Part shown: positions 19,260-29,543 of the stretch, in pieces | Numbering within the stretch: the stretch's first letter is position 1 | How the letters are laid out: each line of letters begins with the position of its first letter | Source: an uncultured Clostridia bacterium | GTDB lineage: Bacteria; Bacillota; Clostridia; Saccharofermentanales; Saccharofermentanaceae | Reading direction: 5' to 3' | DNA: 64,000 nt | Assembly: GCA_946187935.1 (NCBI GenBank) | Contig: CAMHSJ010000001.1 | Location: 1-64,000, forward strand | Notes under the pieces: generated by a model | Seen by the model: only the letters and a program-made list of their open reading frames with translations | The model's database searches: none | What the model was told of the DNA's origin: nothing | Program-made: the position numbers and the translations under genes

Positions 19260-22088
19260 TTACTTCCTTACAAACCTGAATATATTGCCCTTGTCGTCAG
19301 GGGAGAGCGAGCTGATGTATTTGAGATACATCTCTGATACGAAGTCGCCCTTGCCTTCATCCCTGATCTTCTCGAGGGCTTTTACCGCGTCATCTCTTCT
19401 GCCGAGCTGGAACAGCCTTAAGGCCTCGCGGAATTCTATAATGTTTGCTTCACGCTCCTGCTTGACGTCTTCTTTGAGACAATCCAGGACTTCGTAAACG
19501 CCCTTGACTTCATTGACGCCGGCAACCTGGATCATGCCAAGGTATCTGAGCTTGAGGTCGTCAGGCGAAGCGAGGCGGTCAACGGTATCCTTCGAGACGA
19601 GGATGGCCGTCTTGTACTGCTTCGTAAGTGATTCGAGCCTGGAAGAGAGGTTGACCGTATCTGATATGACCGTGCCCGAGAGACGCTCGCTCTCGCCGAC
19701 GATACCGATCATGGCCATGCCGGTGTGAATGCCGATGCCGATGTTGATGTCGCTGACATTCAGTTCTTTTGCAGTCTCGGGATCTAATACTATCGCGCGG
19801 TAGAGGTCAACGCCTGCTTTTACCGCATCGTCCGGATCTTCGAAAAGAGCCATTACCGCATCACCTATGTACTTGTCGACAAAGCCGTTGTGCTCACGGA
19901 TGATGGGGCCCGCCTTGCCGTAGATGGTATTGACGAAACCGAAGTTCTCCTTGGCAGTCATCATCTCCGAGTTGATGGAGAAGGAACGGATGTCGCAGAA
20001 GAGCACTGTGAGTTCACGGCTGCTCGCATCACCAAGTGTAAGGTCAGTGAAGCTTTCCTTGCCGAGGTATTCGCGGAACTTCTCAGGAACGAACTTGTAG
20101 TAGAACTTCTCGGTGCGGTCCTTCTCCTTGAAGGATCTCTCGAGGCTTATGGCCATCTCGTTGACCTGCGAACATATCTGGCCCAATTCGTCCTTGGACT
20201 TGTAGTTGACTCTTGCTGACAGGTTTCCTTCTGAGATGCTCTTAACGGCGGATGTCGCCTTCTTGATGACCCTGATGTTGTTGAGCGTGGATAAGACAAG
20301 GAGCAGAAGGAGAGTCCCGATGACGAGTACGCTGTATCCTGCGATCTGATACCAGATCTTGCTCCTGTCTGAAAGAAGGATGGAGTAGTCAGCCTCGACC
20401 TTGACGAAGTAACTTCCTTCGCCGCCCGCGTCGTTGATCCGTCCGTAAGCTGCGATGGTATTGTTCTCATATGCGTCCTTGCCCGTAATGCCGCCGAGCT
20501 TGTCCGTAAAGTACACGGGAGAGTCCCAGTCAGAATCCGTCTTGGGCAGATCCACATCCGTGTTCAGTTGGTATTCGAAAGGCATCGTGAGTTCTTCGTC
20601 ACTTGAAAGGACATAGTAATTGCCATCGTCTGGATGGTAGATGATGGAGAATATATAACCTTCGCTCCAGTATCTGCTGCGGTTAGTGGAGAGTTTCGTG
20701 AGCTTTTCGCGCAGGTCCATATAAGCGGCGCCTGTCCCCTCATCGGTCTTCAAGAGACCTGAGAAGTCGTAGCCGTCCAGGGTGTCGGTCGCAAGCTCAG
20801 TGATCATGACAACATCGTTCTCGATGCTGCTGCTCTTTTGCGAATCGACATAGTTATAGACGCTGACGGCAACGATGGTCGCCAATATGAGGAACACGGG
20901 AATGGTTATGATGAGCTGCTTATAAAGGAGCGTCTTCTTGCGGATGAAGAGGTTGATGACGAGCCCTAACAGCGGGATGAACATTAGATACCCGTATAAT
21001 GAAACGAGATGCATCAGGATAGTAACATGAGGTCTGAATACGATGTCTTCGCGAACGGCTTCGCCGCCGGACCAGGTGTAAAGACCGTTCTCGAGGCAGA
21101 CTGCTATAGCTTCAGCAGAAGAGTCATCGGGGTGGTAGGACTCCATCTTGACCAGGTAGTCTGAGCCTGTTACCTCGAACATCTTGGTAAGATCTCCATT
21201 CTCTAACAGACTGATGGTAAAAGGTCCGGTTCCTGTTGCAACATAGAGTTTGCCGCCGCATAAGACAGCATTCCTGAAGAACGGGTGATCAGTTCCTTCG
21301 GAGGTGTCAAAGCGGTATATGCTCTCGCCCAGAGGCTCATTAAATCCTGTGCGGTAAACATTGCCGTCGCTTCTTATGAACAGGAACGAGCCGTCCAAGG
21401 GGATCACGTATGCAGTATACGTGCCGTTCTCATCCGTAGCGTAAAGATCGCTGACGCTTACAGCCTGGGACTTGGTGTCGATCGAATAAAGAGTAACACC
21501 TTTTGGTTCAACCGTAGCGAACGTGACATGTCCGTCGTAGTAGTTGAACTTGCTCATCTTGGTGTAGCGGAGTCTGTCGGTGTCTTCGTAATCTATGGTA
21601 AATATCTCATCGACGAACTTGTAGTCAGCTGACAGCCTTACTATCGTCTCTGCTGAGAAGATGGAACTGTCGTGCTCGTTGTCGTGGTATCTGACACCGT
21701 AGAATTCTCCTTCATCTGTCATGACAAAGTTGGTCGGATAGAACATCTTTGAATTGCCGGCCATCGGGTCAGAAACGGTCGCGATGCCGCAGTATGTCTG
21801 CTCTTTGGTGTTTACATTATCTATGGCGAAAAGACCGTAAGTCGGGTCGATGCTTAGAGCAGCAAAGGTTCCGTCGTCCCTCATCGAGAAACGTCTTACG
21901 CCTGCAAAGTCAAATTCATAGTAGAAATTTCCCATTGCATCGCATGAACCGTGCGTATAGGGAAAAATAGAGGACGGCAGATCCAGTACAAAGGACGTTA
22001 CCATTATGAAGACAAAAGCCAGCAAGTTCCAGCGCGCCTTGCCGCAAGTCTTGAATATAAACTTTTTAAAACCTTCTTTAAGTTTCAT
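19260..22088 (-). CDS. Class III adenylate/guanylate cyclase with large N-terminal sensor and HAMP domain
   Basis: ELTVLFCDIRSFS...FVDKYIGDAVMALFEDP...IGIGIHTG...GTVISDTVNLSSRLES; HAMP-like NLSARVNYKSKDELGQICSQVNEMA. Confidence 0.9.
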   Translation of the reverse strand: MKLKEGFKKFIFKTCGKARWNLLAFVFIMVTSFVLDLPSSIFPYTHGSCDAMGNFYYEFDFAGVRRFSMRDDGTFAALSIDPTYGLFAIDNVNTKEQTYCGIATVSDPMAGNSKMFYPTNFVMTDEGEFYGVRYHDNEHDSSIFSAETIVRLSADYKFVDEIFTIDYEDTDRLRYTKMSKFNYYDGHVTFATVEPKGVTLYSIDTKSQAVSVSDLYATDENGTYTAYVIPLDGSFLFIRSDGNVYRTGFNEPLGESIYRFDTSEGTDHPFFRNAVLCGGKLYVATGTGPFTISLLENGDLTKMFEVTGSDYLVKMESYHPDDSSAEAIAVCLENGLYTWSGGEAVREDIVFRPHVTILMHLVSLYGYLMFIPLLGLVINLFIRKKTLLYKQLIITIPVFLILATIVAVSVYNYVDSQKSSSIENDVVMITELATDTLDGYDFSGLLKTDEGTGAAYMDLREKLTKLSTNRSRYWSEGYIFSIIYHPDDGNYYVLSSDEELTMPFEYQLNTDVDLPKTDSDWDSPVYFTDKLGGITGKDAYENNTIAAYGRINDAGGEGSYFVKVEADYSILLSDRSKIWYQIAGYSVLVIGTLLLLLVLSTLNNIRVIKKATSAVKSISEGNLSARVNYKSKDELGQICSQVNEMAISLERSFKEKDRTEKFYYKFVPEKFREYLGKESFTDLTLGDASSRELTVLFCDIRSFSINSEMMTAKENFGFVNTIYGKAGPIIREHNGFVDKYIGDAVMALFEDPDDAVKAGVDLYRAIVLDPETAKELNVSDINIGIGIHTGMAMIGIVGESERLSGTVISDTVNLSSRLESLTKQYKTAILVSKDTVDRLASPDDLKLRYLGMIQVAGVNEVKGVYEVLDCLKEDVKQEREANIIEFREALRLFQLGRRDDAVKALEKIRDEGKGDFVSEMYLKYISSLSPDDKGNIFRFVRK

Positions 22089-22210
22089 ATACGTAAGTAT
22101 AACATGAACTTGTCAAGGCTCCATATTTCTTCTTATCGTGCTGTTGATTCGTGATATATTGTTATTGGATCCGGAGAATGGAACCTGCAAACGGATATGG
22201 AAGGTTTACT

Positions 22211-23065
22211 ATGATCAGAGCGTTTTCGAACTTAATCATGCTGCCTGAGGACTCGAAGGTTTTTTGCGCTGACACAGAGTCCGGTTATCAATTCTACAGC
22301 GGCGGTTTCTTCGGATACGGGGAGAAGGGGGATTTTGTTCCATATTCCCTGATGCATTTTATCCCTATCCTTGTGATCGTGCTCTTGATCGTCCTGTGCT
22401 TCCTTAAGAAGGACAGATTAAGGAGCTGGAAGTATGAAGGAAGGTTCAGATTCATTTGTGCCTTTGTCATGCTTATTGCCGAGATGTCTTACTTCTGGCG
22501 TCTGGTTTATGTCGGAGATGAGACCGGAGCCGGTTCAATGCTCCTTAAGCTTCCTCTTCAGGTATGCCAGTGGGGCCTTATCTGCGCTTTCTTTGCGCTC
22601 CTGAGCCTTAACGATACTCTGTTTGGCATAAACTTTTTTATCTCACTTTGTCTTACCACGCCTGCACTGTTCATTCCGACGGTAATATCCAGGACAGGTC
22701 CCGGGTACTACAGGTATTATCAGTTCTGGCTGGAACACGGGCTTCCGATAATCAACGTGTTCTACCTTATGACCGTACACAGGAAGAAGCCGAAGTACCG
22801 TCACCTCTGGCTTGCGGTCGGTCTTCTGTTGCTGATGTCCATCCCATGCCTTATCGCAAACAGGACTATCCCCAATGCCAACTATATGTACCTTGGAAAC
22901 TTTGCGCCCGGAAGTACGAATACCTTAGATCCGTTGTCGTCTTTCCCCAAGGAGCAGTATCCGAGATTTTTCTTGATGGTCGGTCTGGCAGTTGTACTGT
23001 TTCATATCGCGTTCTTCGTTTGGAAGGGGATTGATCAGCTGTATCAGAAGAAGCACAGCAAATAA
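22211..23065 (+). CDS. TIGR02206/YwaF-like membrane protein
   Basis: SLMHFIPILVIVLLIVLCFLKK...LPLQVCQWGLICAFFALLS; ATG 22211 after GGAAGG. Confidence 0.7.
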   Translation: MIRAFSNLIMLPEDSKVFCADTESGYQFYSGGFFGYGEKGDFVPYSLMHFIPILVIVLLIVLCFLKKDRLRSWKYEGRFRFICAFVMLIAEMSYFWRLVYVGDETGAGSMLLKLPLQVCQWGLICAFFALLSLNDTLFGINFFISLCLTTPALFIPTVISRTGPGYYRYYQFWLEHGLPIINVFYLMTVHRKKPKYRHLWLAVGLLLLMSIPCLIANRTIPNANYMYLGNFAPGSTNTLDPLSSFPKEQYPRFFLMVGLAVVLFHIAFFVWKGIDQLYQKKHSK

Positions 23066-23169
23066 GCCCTGTTCCATAAAAATTAACATAATAATTTATA
23101 CATTGGTAACACTCTGAAACCGTCCTGAAGGTAGAATCGAAGTATCAATCTTTATGAGGGTGATTAACT

Positions 23170-24390
23170 ATGGCTTCAGACAACAAGTTCAGAAGAGTTA
23201 CTTTCGAGCTCATGGAACAGCTCCTGGAGGTCACAAACCTTGAAGAAGCTCTGGCAGGAAGTCTCGAGATCATTGTCAGGGAACTTAAGAGTGAGGCAGG
23301 CGCCATCTGGCTTCTCGACAAGAAGACGGACCGTCTTGCCCCTGTATTCCATATCGGTCCGACTGATATCTCCAACATCAGCATAGAGAACGGGATCGGC
23401 ATCGAAGGCCTTGTCACCAAGACAGGCAAGTCCATGCTGGTATCTGATGCCGCGAACGATCCGAGATTTGACGGCACGGTATTTGATGACAACGGACTTA
23501 TCACCAAGACGATGATATGCGTCCCTTTAAACAACGTTAATGATGTCATAGGATGCTATCAGATAGTCAACAAGCAGAACGGTTCAAAGTATGATCAGGA
23601 AGAGCTCGAGCTTTGCGAACACATAGCGGCTCTTGCGGCAATGACGATCGACGAGAAGGGATTTATCGTCGAACTCGAAGAGAAGAAGGAAGTTCTGGCT
23701 TCTCTTAAGAACGTAACCAAGCAGTACCGTACCGGCGATACGGTAAATATGGTGCTCAAGGGCATCAACCTCGAGATATACAAGAACGAGTTCGTCGTTA
23801 TATTAGGCGAGTCGGGATGCGGCAAGTCTACCATGATGAATATCGTCGGAGGAATGGATTTCCTTACGAGCGGAACGCTTACCATCGAGGGCAAGGACTT
23901 TTCGCGCCCGACGGATGAGATGCTCACGATGTTCAGAAGAGAGTATGTAGGATTCATATTCCAGGCATATAACCTCATGCCGAATCTTACCGCTCTTGAG
24001 AATGTCCAGTATATCGCAGAGCTCGTAGATGATCCGATGGATGCCGAAGAAGCTCTTGCCAAGGTCGGCCTGTCACACCGTGCGGGAAATTACCCGGGAC
24101 AGATGTCAGGCGGACAGCAGCAGCGCGTTTCCATTGCGCGCGCCCTGGTCAAGAAGCCGAAGCTCATATTGGCCGACGAGCCTACTGCAGCTCTTGATTA
24201 CACGACCAGCATAGAAGTCCTTCAGGTCATAGAAGACATCGTTAAGAACAAGGGCACAACGGTAATGATGGTCACGCATAATGTCGAGATCGCCAAGATG
24301 GCTGACCGTGTCGTTAAGGTCAGGAACGGGAAGATCGCAAACATCAAGAAGAACCTTCATCCACTGCATGCGGAAGAACTGATCTGGTAA
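23170..24390 (+). CDS. GAF domain-ABC transporter ATPase fusion (MacB/LolD-type)
   Basis: N-terminal GAF ([26 protein letters not shown]...[20 protein letters not shown]), then [35 protein letters not shown]. Confidence 0.88.
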   Translation: MASDNKFRRVTFELMEQLLEVTNLEEALAGSLEIIVRELKSEAGAIWLLDKKTDRLAPVFHIGPTDISNISIENGIGIEGLVTKTGKSMLVSDAANDPRFDGTVFDDNGLITKTMICVPLNNVNDVIGCYQIVNKQNGSKYDQEELELCEHIAALAAMTIDEKGFIVELEEKKEVLASLKNVTKQYRTGDTVNMVLKGINLEIYKNEFVVILGESGCGKSTMMNIVGGMDFLTSGTLTIEGKDFSRPTDEMLTMFRREYVGFIFQAYNLMPNLTALENVQYIAELVDDPMDAEEALAKVGLSHRAGNYPGQMSGGQQQRVSIARALVKKPKLILADEPTAALDYTTSIEVLQVIEDIVKNKGTTVMMVTHNVEIAKMADRVVKVRNGKIANIKKNLHPLHAEELIW

Positions 24391-24394
24391 CAGT

Positions 24395-27300
24395 ATGAAG
24401 AAGACACAACGCAAAGACGCAAGACGGAACATAACAAAGCAGATAGTTTCTTATCTGTCTATCGTTATCATTGCCATGCTTGCGGTCTTAGCGTATCTCG
24501 GGATCAATTTTGCCGCCAAGGCAATAGCCGATAACGGCAACCGTTTTTATGACGAATGCAATTTCAGGGATGTTCAGATAATATCGACCAAGCTCCTTAC
24601 TCCGGATGACATGATAGCTATTGCTCAGACCCCGGGAGTATCGGATGTCGAAGGAGTGCTCATGACTGACGGTTCGCTGGGTTTTGGCGGCAATCAGACT
24701 GATATCAGAGCAGTTTCGCTTACCGAGAGGGTCAATACAGTCCTGCTTATGGACGGAAGACTGCCTTCTGCTCCCAATGAGTGTGTGATAGAGAAGCCCA
24801 TTGAAGAAGATTTGGGGATCAGCATAGGAGATACGGTTACGGTCACTGATCAGGACGGCAATATCCCCGCTTATCTTAAGTGCTCAGAATACGTTGTAAC
24901 GGGTTTTGTGTTTCATCCGGATCATTCCTGCTGGCCTTTTGTAGCTCCCGGAACCCGGTACATAGTTGTAACTCCGGATGCTTTTGATACTGAATCTCTC
25001 GAAAACTGTTTCATGACAGCCGAGGTAAAGATCGAAGGTACTGACGGTATGGACAGATTCAGCAGCAAATATCTTGATACGGTATCTGAAACGGTTTCAG
25101 GACTTGATGCACTCGGACAGGAGCGTTCACTTTTAAGATACAACGACATCATTGGAAGATACACAACAGGTATTGATGAGGGCCGGGCAGATCTTGATGA
25201 AGCTGCTATTAAACTAAGTGATGCCAGAGCTGAACTTGATGAAGGCTGGGATAAATATAATGAAGGTTTGCAGGAATTATCTGATGCGGAGGTCACGCTC
25301 GCTGATTCTCAGAAACAGCTGGAAGATGCCAAGGCCCAGCTCGAATCAGGGCGCGCAGAACTTGACGATGCCAAGGCCCGGCTTGCTGCGGCAAAATCCG
25401 AACTTGATTCCGGCTGGTCTCAGTTAGAAGATGCAAGACATCAGCTTGAGAGTGCACGCGCACAGTTAGATGATGCGAAGGCTCAGCTTGAAGATGCGAA
25501 GACCCGGCTGGAAGATGCGAAGGCCCAGCTGGAAGATGCAGCTTCTCAGCTCGAGTCAGGCTACGGGCAGATTGAGGATGCGAAGTCCACGATCCGCAAT
25601 ACACTGAAGGATTCGATCACCAACGTTCTTGGCACTGACATAGCAAACAGGATCAACTGGGCGGTGCCCTCGGGCGGTATCGATCTTGAAGATCCGAATG
25701 TAAGTGCAGCAATTCTCGCCATCACTCAAGGCATTACCATAGACCTGAACAGATCAATGGGTGACAACATCTATTCACTCATCGCATCACTCGGTATCCC
25801 AGAAGAAGAACTCAGGGCCGCATTTGAGAAAACGACCGGAACGATCCTTGATCTTTCTGACGGAAGCACTGTGCTTCAGGCGATAGTCAGTTACGTAACG
25901 GCAGAGTATCAGTCGATCAATGACAAGTACGAGGAATTTGCCTCTGCGGCGCGGTCATGGGATACGGGACACACCCAGTACATCAACGGGCTAAACGATT
26001 ACGGTGATGCACAAAACAGATATAATGACGGGCTTTCGCAGTATAACGCCGGCGAAGCCGAGTATCAGTCAGGCCTTGCGCTCTACAGCAGCAAGCTTGC
26101 CGTATATAATGCAGGCAAGAAAGAATACGACACAAAATATGCCGAATATCTTAAAGGCGAAGACGAATACGCAAGAGGCCTTGCGGAATACAATGCAGGT
26201 CTTGAAGCTTACGAAGAAGGACTTGATAAGTACCAGGAAGGCAAAAAGGAGTTAGAAGACGCACTTACCAGGTTAGAGGAAGGCGAAGAACAGTATGAAG
26301 CAGGTCTTGCCGAGTATAACGAAGGCGAGAGCAGATTAGAGGAAGCTGTCTCTGAGAGGGACAGCATCGATTCGTGTCACTGGGTCGTCCTCAATGCAGA
26401 AGGCAATGCCAGTTACCTCAGTCTTAACAGCGGAACTTCAAGCGTAAGCGGATTAGGCGGAACTTTTGCCCTTATCTTTGTTCTTGTCGGCGCACTTGTT
26501 ATCTATGCGACAGTCGGCCGTATCGTTGATGAACAGCGAAGGCTTGTGGGCGCAACTAAGGCACTTGGATTCCTAAACAGAGAGATCCTTGCCAAGTACA
26601 TGCTCTTTGGCGTGTCAGGTACGGTCTTAGGCATGACACTGGGCACCGTCGGAGGCTACTTTGGCATTCAGGCGCTGGTCCTTCAGATCTATGGCAGATA
26701 CTATGTATTCGGTGCAGGCAGTAAAGCGTTCAACACCATCCTTACCGTCATAGTATTTGCAGGAGGACTGCTCCTCTCGAGCCTTGCAGTCTGGTTTGCA
26801 TGTACAAATCTGATGAAGTCAACTGCAATAACTCTGATGCAGGAAGCAGTTCCAAGTGCAGCCAAGAAGGCAAAAAAGCCGGGAAAGAAAGCCGGCAAGG
26901 GTTCTTTGTATCGAAGCCTGATCTTACTGAACATGCTTTCCGATAAGAAGAGAGTTGCAGTTACCATAGCGAGTATCGCCGGATGCTGCTCTCTTCTTGT
27001 TGCCGGTCTTACGATGAGCTACTCGATAAAGAAATCCGTCGATTCACAGTTTGGTGATATTCAGCTTTATGATATGAAGATCACATTTAACGGTTCCGTC
27101 TGTGAAGATGCAGAGCAGGAGATCGCTGATATCCTGACACAAGAGGGAGCGTCCTTCATTGCGATAAGCGACAACACCGTTACCTACGATGTCGGAGGAA
27201 AGCTGAGAATTGTCGAACTCATGTCAGGTGATATGGAAGCATTAAACGAATTCTATATCAGACGTGACCCAAAGACGGATCAGCTGATAACAGACTCTCA

Positions 27301-28015
27301 GGGAGGCATCGTCATCCACAAGAGAAACTCCATCATCAATCATCTTAAGGTCGGAGGAGAGATGACTCTTTTCGACGAGGCCATGAATCCTCATACGGCA
27401 AAGGTAAGCGGCATTTACATTAACTACATTGGCGCGGGTGCCTTCATGAGCGCAAGTGATTACGAGAGTATATTTGGCTCAATGCCCGTCAGCAACACTT
27501 TCCTTGTCAATTACTGCGGCGCGGACCCTGAGAGGATCGCTTCGCGTGTATCTCAGACAGAAGGTTATCTGAACCTGGAAAAGACAACGGATACCATAGC
27601 TTCTATCAACGAATTGACATCAGCCCTGGATTATCTGTCTTTACTGTTCATAGCGATCGCAGGTATGCTGGCATATTTTATCCTCATGAACCTTGTAAAC
27701 ATGTACATAAACCAGAAGAAGAAGGAACTCGTGATAATGAGGATCAACGGGTTTACGGTGTGGGAGACGATACGCTATGTATCCATGGAACTTATCATAA
27801 GCACCATCCTGGGTATCGTTACAGGTTTTGTGACGGGATCATTGCTGGGCTACAGGATCATCTTGCTTTCTGAAGGAACTGACCTTTACCTCACGAAGGC
27901 GCTTCAGTTCAGATCATGGATCGAGGCTTCGCTCATTACCATACTCTTCACAGGACTGATAAGCGCCTGGGCTCTTAGGAAGGTCAAGAATCTCAAACTG
28001 ACCGATGCGGCCTGA
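24395..28015 (+). CDS. FtsX-like ABC permease with long internal coiled-coil repeats
   Basis: 1206 aa; N-terminal TM, MacB-like periplasmic region, coiled-coil QLEDAKAQLEDA and YNAGLAEYNAG repeats, two FtsX TM blocks. Confidence 0.88.
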   Translation: MKKTQRKDARRNITKQIVSYLSIVIIAMLAVLAYLGINFAAKAIADNGNRFYDECNFRDVQIISTKLLTPDDMIAIAQTPGVSDVEGVLMTDGSLGFGGNQTDIRAVSLTERVNTVLLMDGRLPSAPNECVIEKPIEEDLGISIGDTVTVTDQDGNIPAYLKCSEYVVTGFVFHPDHSCWPFVAPGTRYIVVTPDAFDTESLENCFMTAEVKIEGTDGMDRFSSKYLDTVSETVSGLDALGQERSLLRYNDIIGRYTTGIDEGRADLDEAAIKLSDARAELDEGWDKYNEGLQELSDAEVTLADSQKQLEDAKAQLESGRAELDDAKARLAAAKSELDSGWSQLEDARHQLESARAQLDDAKAQLEDAKTRLEDAKAQLEDAASQLESGYGQIEDAKSTIRNTLKDSITNVLGTDIANRINWAVPSGGIDLEDPNVSAAILAITQGITIDLNRSMGDNIYSLIASLGIPEEELRAAFEKTTGTILDLSDGSTVLQAIVSYVTAEYQSINDKYEEFASAARSWDTGHTQYINGLNDYGDAQNRYNDGLSQYNAGEAEYQSGLALYSSKLAVYNAGKKEYDTKYAEYLKGEDEYARGLAEYNAGLEAYEEGLDKYQEGKKELEDALTRLEEGEEQYEAGLAEYNEGESRLEEAVSERDSIDSCHWVVLNAEGNASYLSLNSGTSSVSGLGGTFALIFVLVGALVIYATVGRIVDEQRRLVGATKALGFLNREILAKYMLFGVSGTVLGMTLGTVGGYFGIQALVLQIYGRYYVFGAGSKAFNTILTVIVFAGGLLLSSLAVWFACTNLMKSTAITLMQEAVPSAAKKAKKPGKKAGKGSLYRSLILLNMLSDKKRVAVTIASIAGCCSLLVAGLTMSYSIKKSVDSQFGDIQLYDMKITFNGSVCEDAEQEIADILTQEGASFIAISDNTVTYDVGGKLRIVELMSGDMEALNEFYIRRDPKTDQLITDSQGGIVIHKRNSIINHLKVGGEMTLFDEAMNPHTAKVSGIYINYIGAGAFMSASDYESIFGSMPVSNTFLVNYCGADPERIASRVSQTEGYLNLEKTTDTIASINELTSALDYLSLLFIAIAGMLAYFILMNLVNMYINQKKKELVIMRINGFTVWETIRYVSMELIISTILGIVTGFVTGSLLGYRIILLSEGTDLYLTKALQFRSWIEASLITILFTGLISAWALRKVKNLKLTDAA
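25472..25555 (+). repeat. 21-bp tandem repeats encoding heptads
   Basis: GATGCGAAGGCTCAGCTTGAA / GATGCGAAGACCCGGCTGGAA / GATGCGAAGGCCCAGCTGGAA / GATGCAGCTTCTCAGCTCGAG. Confidence 0.85.
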
Positions 28016-28458
28016 AACGTATTGCGCGGATATCTTTGTTCCACATACCGCAAAACGTTTCGGCAAGGATCTTGCAGCCATCGCCTTGCTTTACAAGTGC
28101 AGGCGTGAAGAACAGGGCCAGGACTCTCTTTATCTCATCAGAAGCAGTCTTCTGTTCGCGGCGGGGCATGCTGTCTGTCAGCTTTTCGAGCCGGTCTGGT
28201 ATCTCTCTTGCCTCAGCTTCGTTAGATGAGAGATGCTTCCGGTTTTCAGTATTCTGCCTCGCATCAGGGTTGCAAGGATGGAATAAGCGATATACAATCA
28301 TAATTGCAGCAGGTCAATTAGTTATTCGCGTCCTGCTGCCGCGGCGCCTTATGGCGGGGTCAATAATGATAAGAACCTTAGAATCTCATCATGAATGACA
28401 GACCTGACCGCAGAAACTGCGGTTTGGATTTGGTGTTCGTGAAAGGAGGTTCTTTTTT

Positions 28459-29211
28459 ATGAGTCGCGAATATCTTTTGAACGTAAACAGAATAGAGTTC
28501 ACAGTCACAATGGCCTGCACGGGAAGGTGCAAGCATTGTTCTGAAGGTGACCACACGCTCTGCCGTGAGCACATCGATCCGAAGATCGCAGCATCGTCCG
28601 TAAAGAAGATCTGTGAGGTCTTCAAGATCAAGTCTCTCATGACATTCGGAGGCGAGCCTTTGCTCTTCCCTGAGACTGTCATGGCGATCCACAGCACTGC
28701 AAAAGAGATGGAGATCCCACAAAGGCAGCTCATCACAAACGGATTCTTCTCCAAAGAAGAGTCTAAGATCAGATCTGTTGCGGAGGGCCTTTCTGAGAGC
28801 GGTGTAAACGACCTGCTCTTATCTGCAGATGCTTTCCACCAGGAAACGATCCCGTTAGAGCCTGTCAAGCTCTTCGCCGAGTGTGTTCTTGAAGCAGGCA
28901 TTCCGATCGAGCTGAGTCCCGCGTGGCTGGTGAGCCGTGAAGATGACAATCCCTACAACGTAAGGACAAGAGAGATCTTATCTGAGTTCGATCTTCCGGT
29001 CGGTCAGGGAAACATAATATTTCCCTACGGCAATGCGCTCAAGAACTTAAGAGAGTACTTCGGAGAAGACGTAAAGGAATTCTCTCCTTACGAAGAAGAC
29101 CCAAAAGACATCCGCACCATATCGTTCTCACCAAACGGAGATGTCTTAGGCGGCAATGTTTATGAGACGGACATTTTGGAGATATTAAGAACTTATGATC
29201 CCGGCATTTGA
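28459..29211 (+). CDS. Radical SAM protein
   Basis: FTVTMACTGRCKHCSEGD (CX3CX2C), TFGGEPLLFP; 250 aa. Confidence 0.88.
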   Translation: MSREYLLNVNRIEFTVTMACTGRCKHCSEGDHTLCREHIDPKIAASSVKKICEVFKIKSLMTFGGEPLLFPETVMAIHSTAKEMEIPQRQLITNGFFSKEESKIRSVAEGLSESGVNDLLLSADAFHQETIPLEPVKLFAECVLEAGIPIELSPAWLVSREDDNPYNVRTREILSEFDLPVGQGNIIFPYGNALKNLREYFGEDVKEFSPYEEDPKDIRTISFSPNGDVLGGNVYETDILEILRTYDPGI

Positions 29212-29266
29212 CCGGAATCCGGCAGTGAAAACAGTTTTAATTGGTCGCGTTTAGAGTAGATGATAT

Positions 29267-29515
29267 TCAAGACAAAAACATGCCCTGACCTTTAAGAGAT
29301 TGCTGATAGCTGTGGTCAAGCATGGCATTAAGTTCCTCTTCTGTAAGAGAATCCATGGCCCTTGGACCTGCCGGTACAGTTAATGAGAACGGGATACCGT
29401 GTCTGTAGATGATCTGTCTGTACAGAGCATTGATCACCACCGAAACAGGTATGCCCAGGTTCTGAAGGATCTCTTCGGATTTGTTTAAACGATACATTAA
29501 CGATACACTGAACAT
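29267..29515 (-). CDS. RelB/DinJ-family antitoxin-like protein, no adjacent toxin
   Basis: EEILQNLGIPVSVVINALYRQIIYRHGIPFSLTVP. Confidence 0.72.
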   Translation of the reverse strand: MFSVSLMYRLNKSEEILQNLGIPVSVVINALYRQIIYRHGIPFSLTVPAGPRAMDSLTEEELNAMLDHSYQQSLKGQGMFLS

Positions 29516-29543
29516 GTAATATCACTCTTAACGGAGGAGATAC

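Noticed and set aside
25324-25555. Regular ~21-bp repeats considered as a CRISPR or minisatellite
   Set aside because: No spacers; repeats are in frame and encode heptads of a coiled coil.
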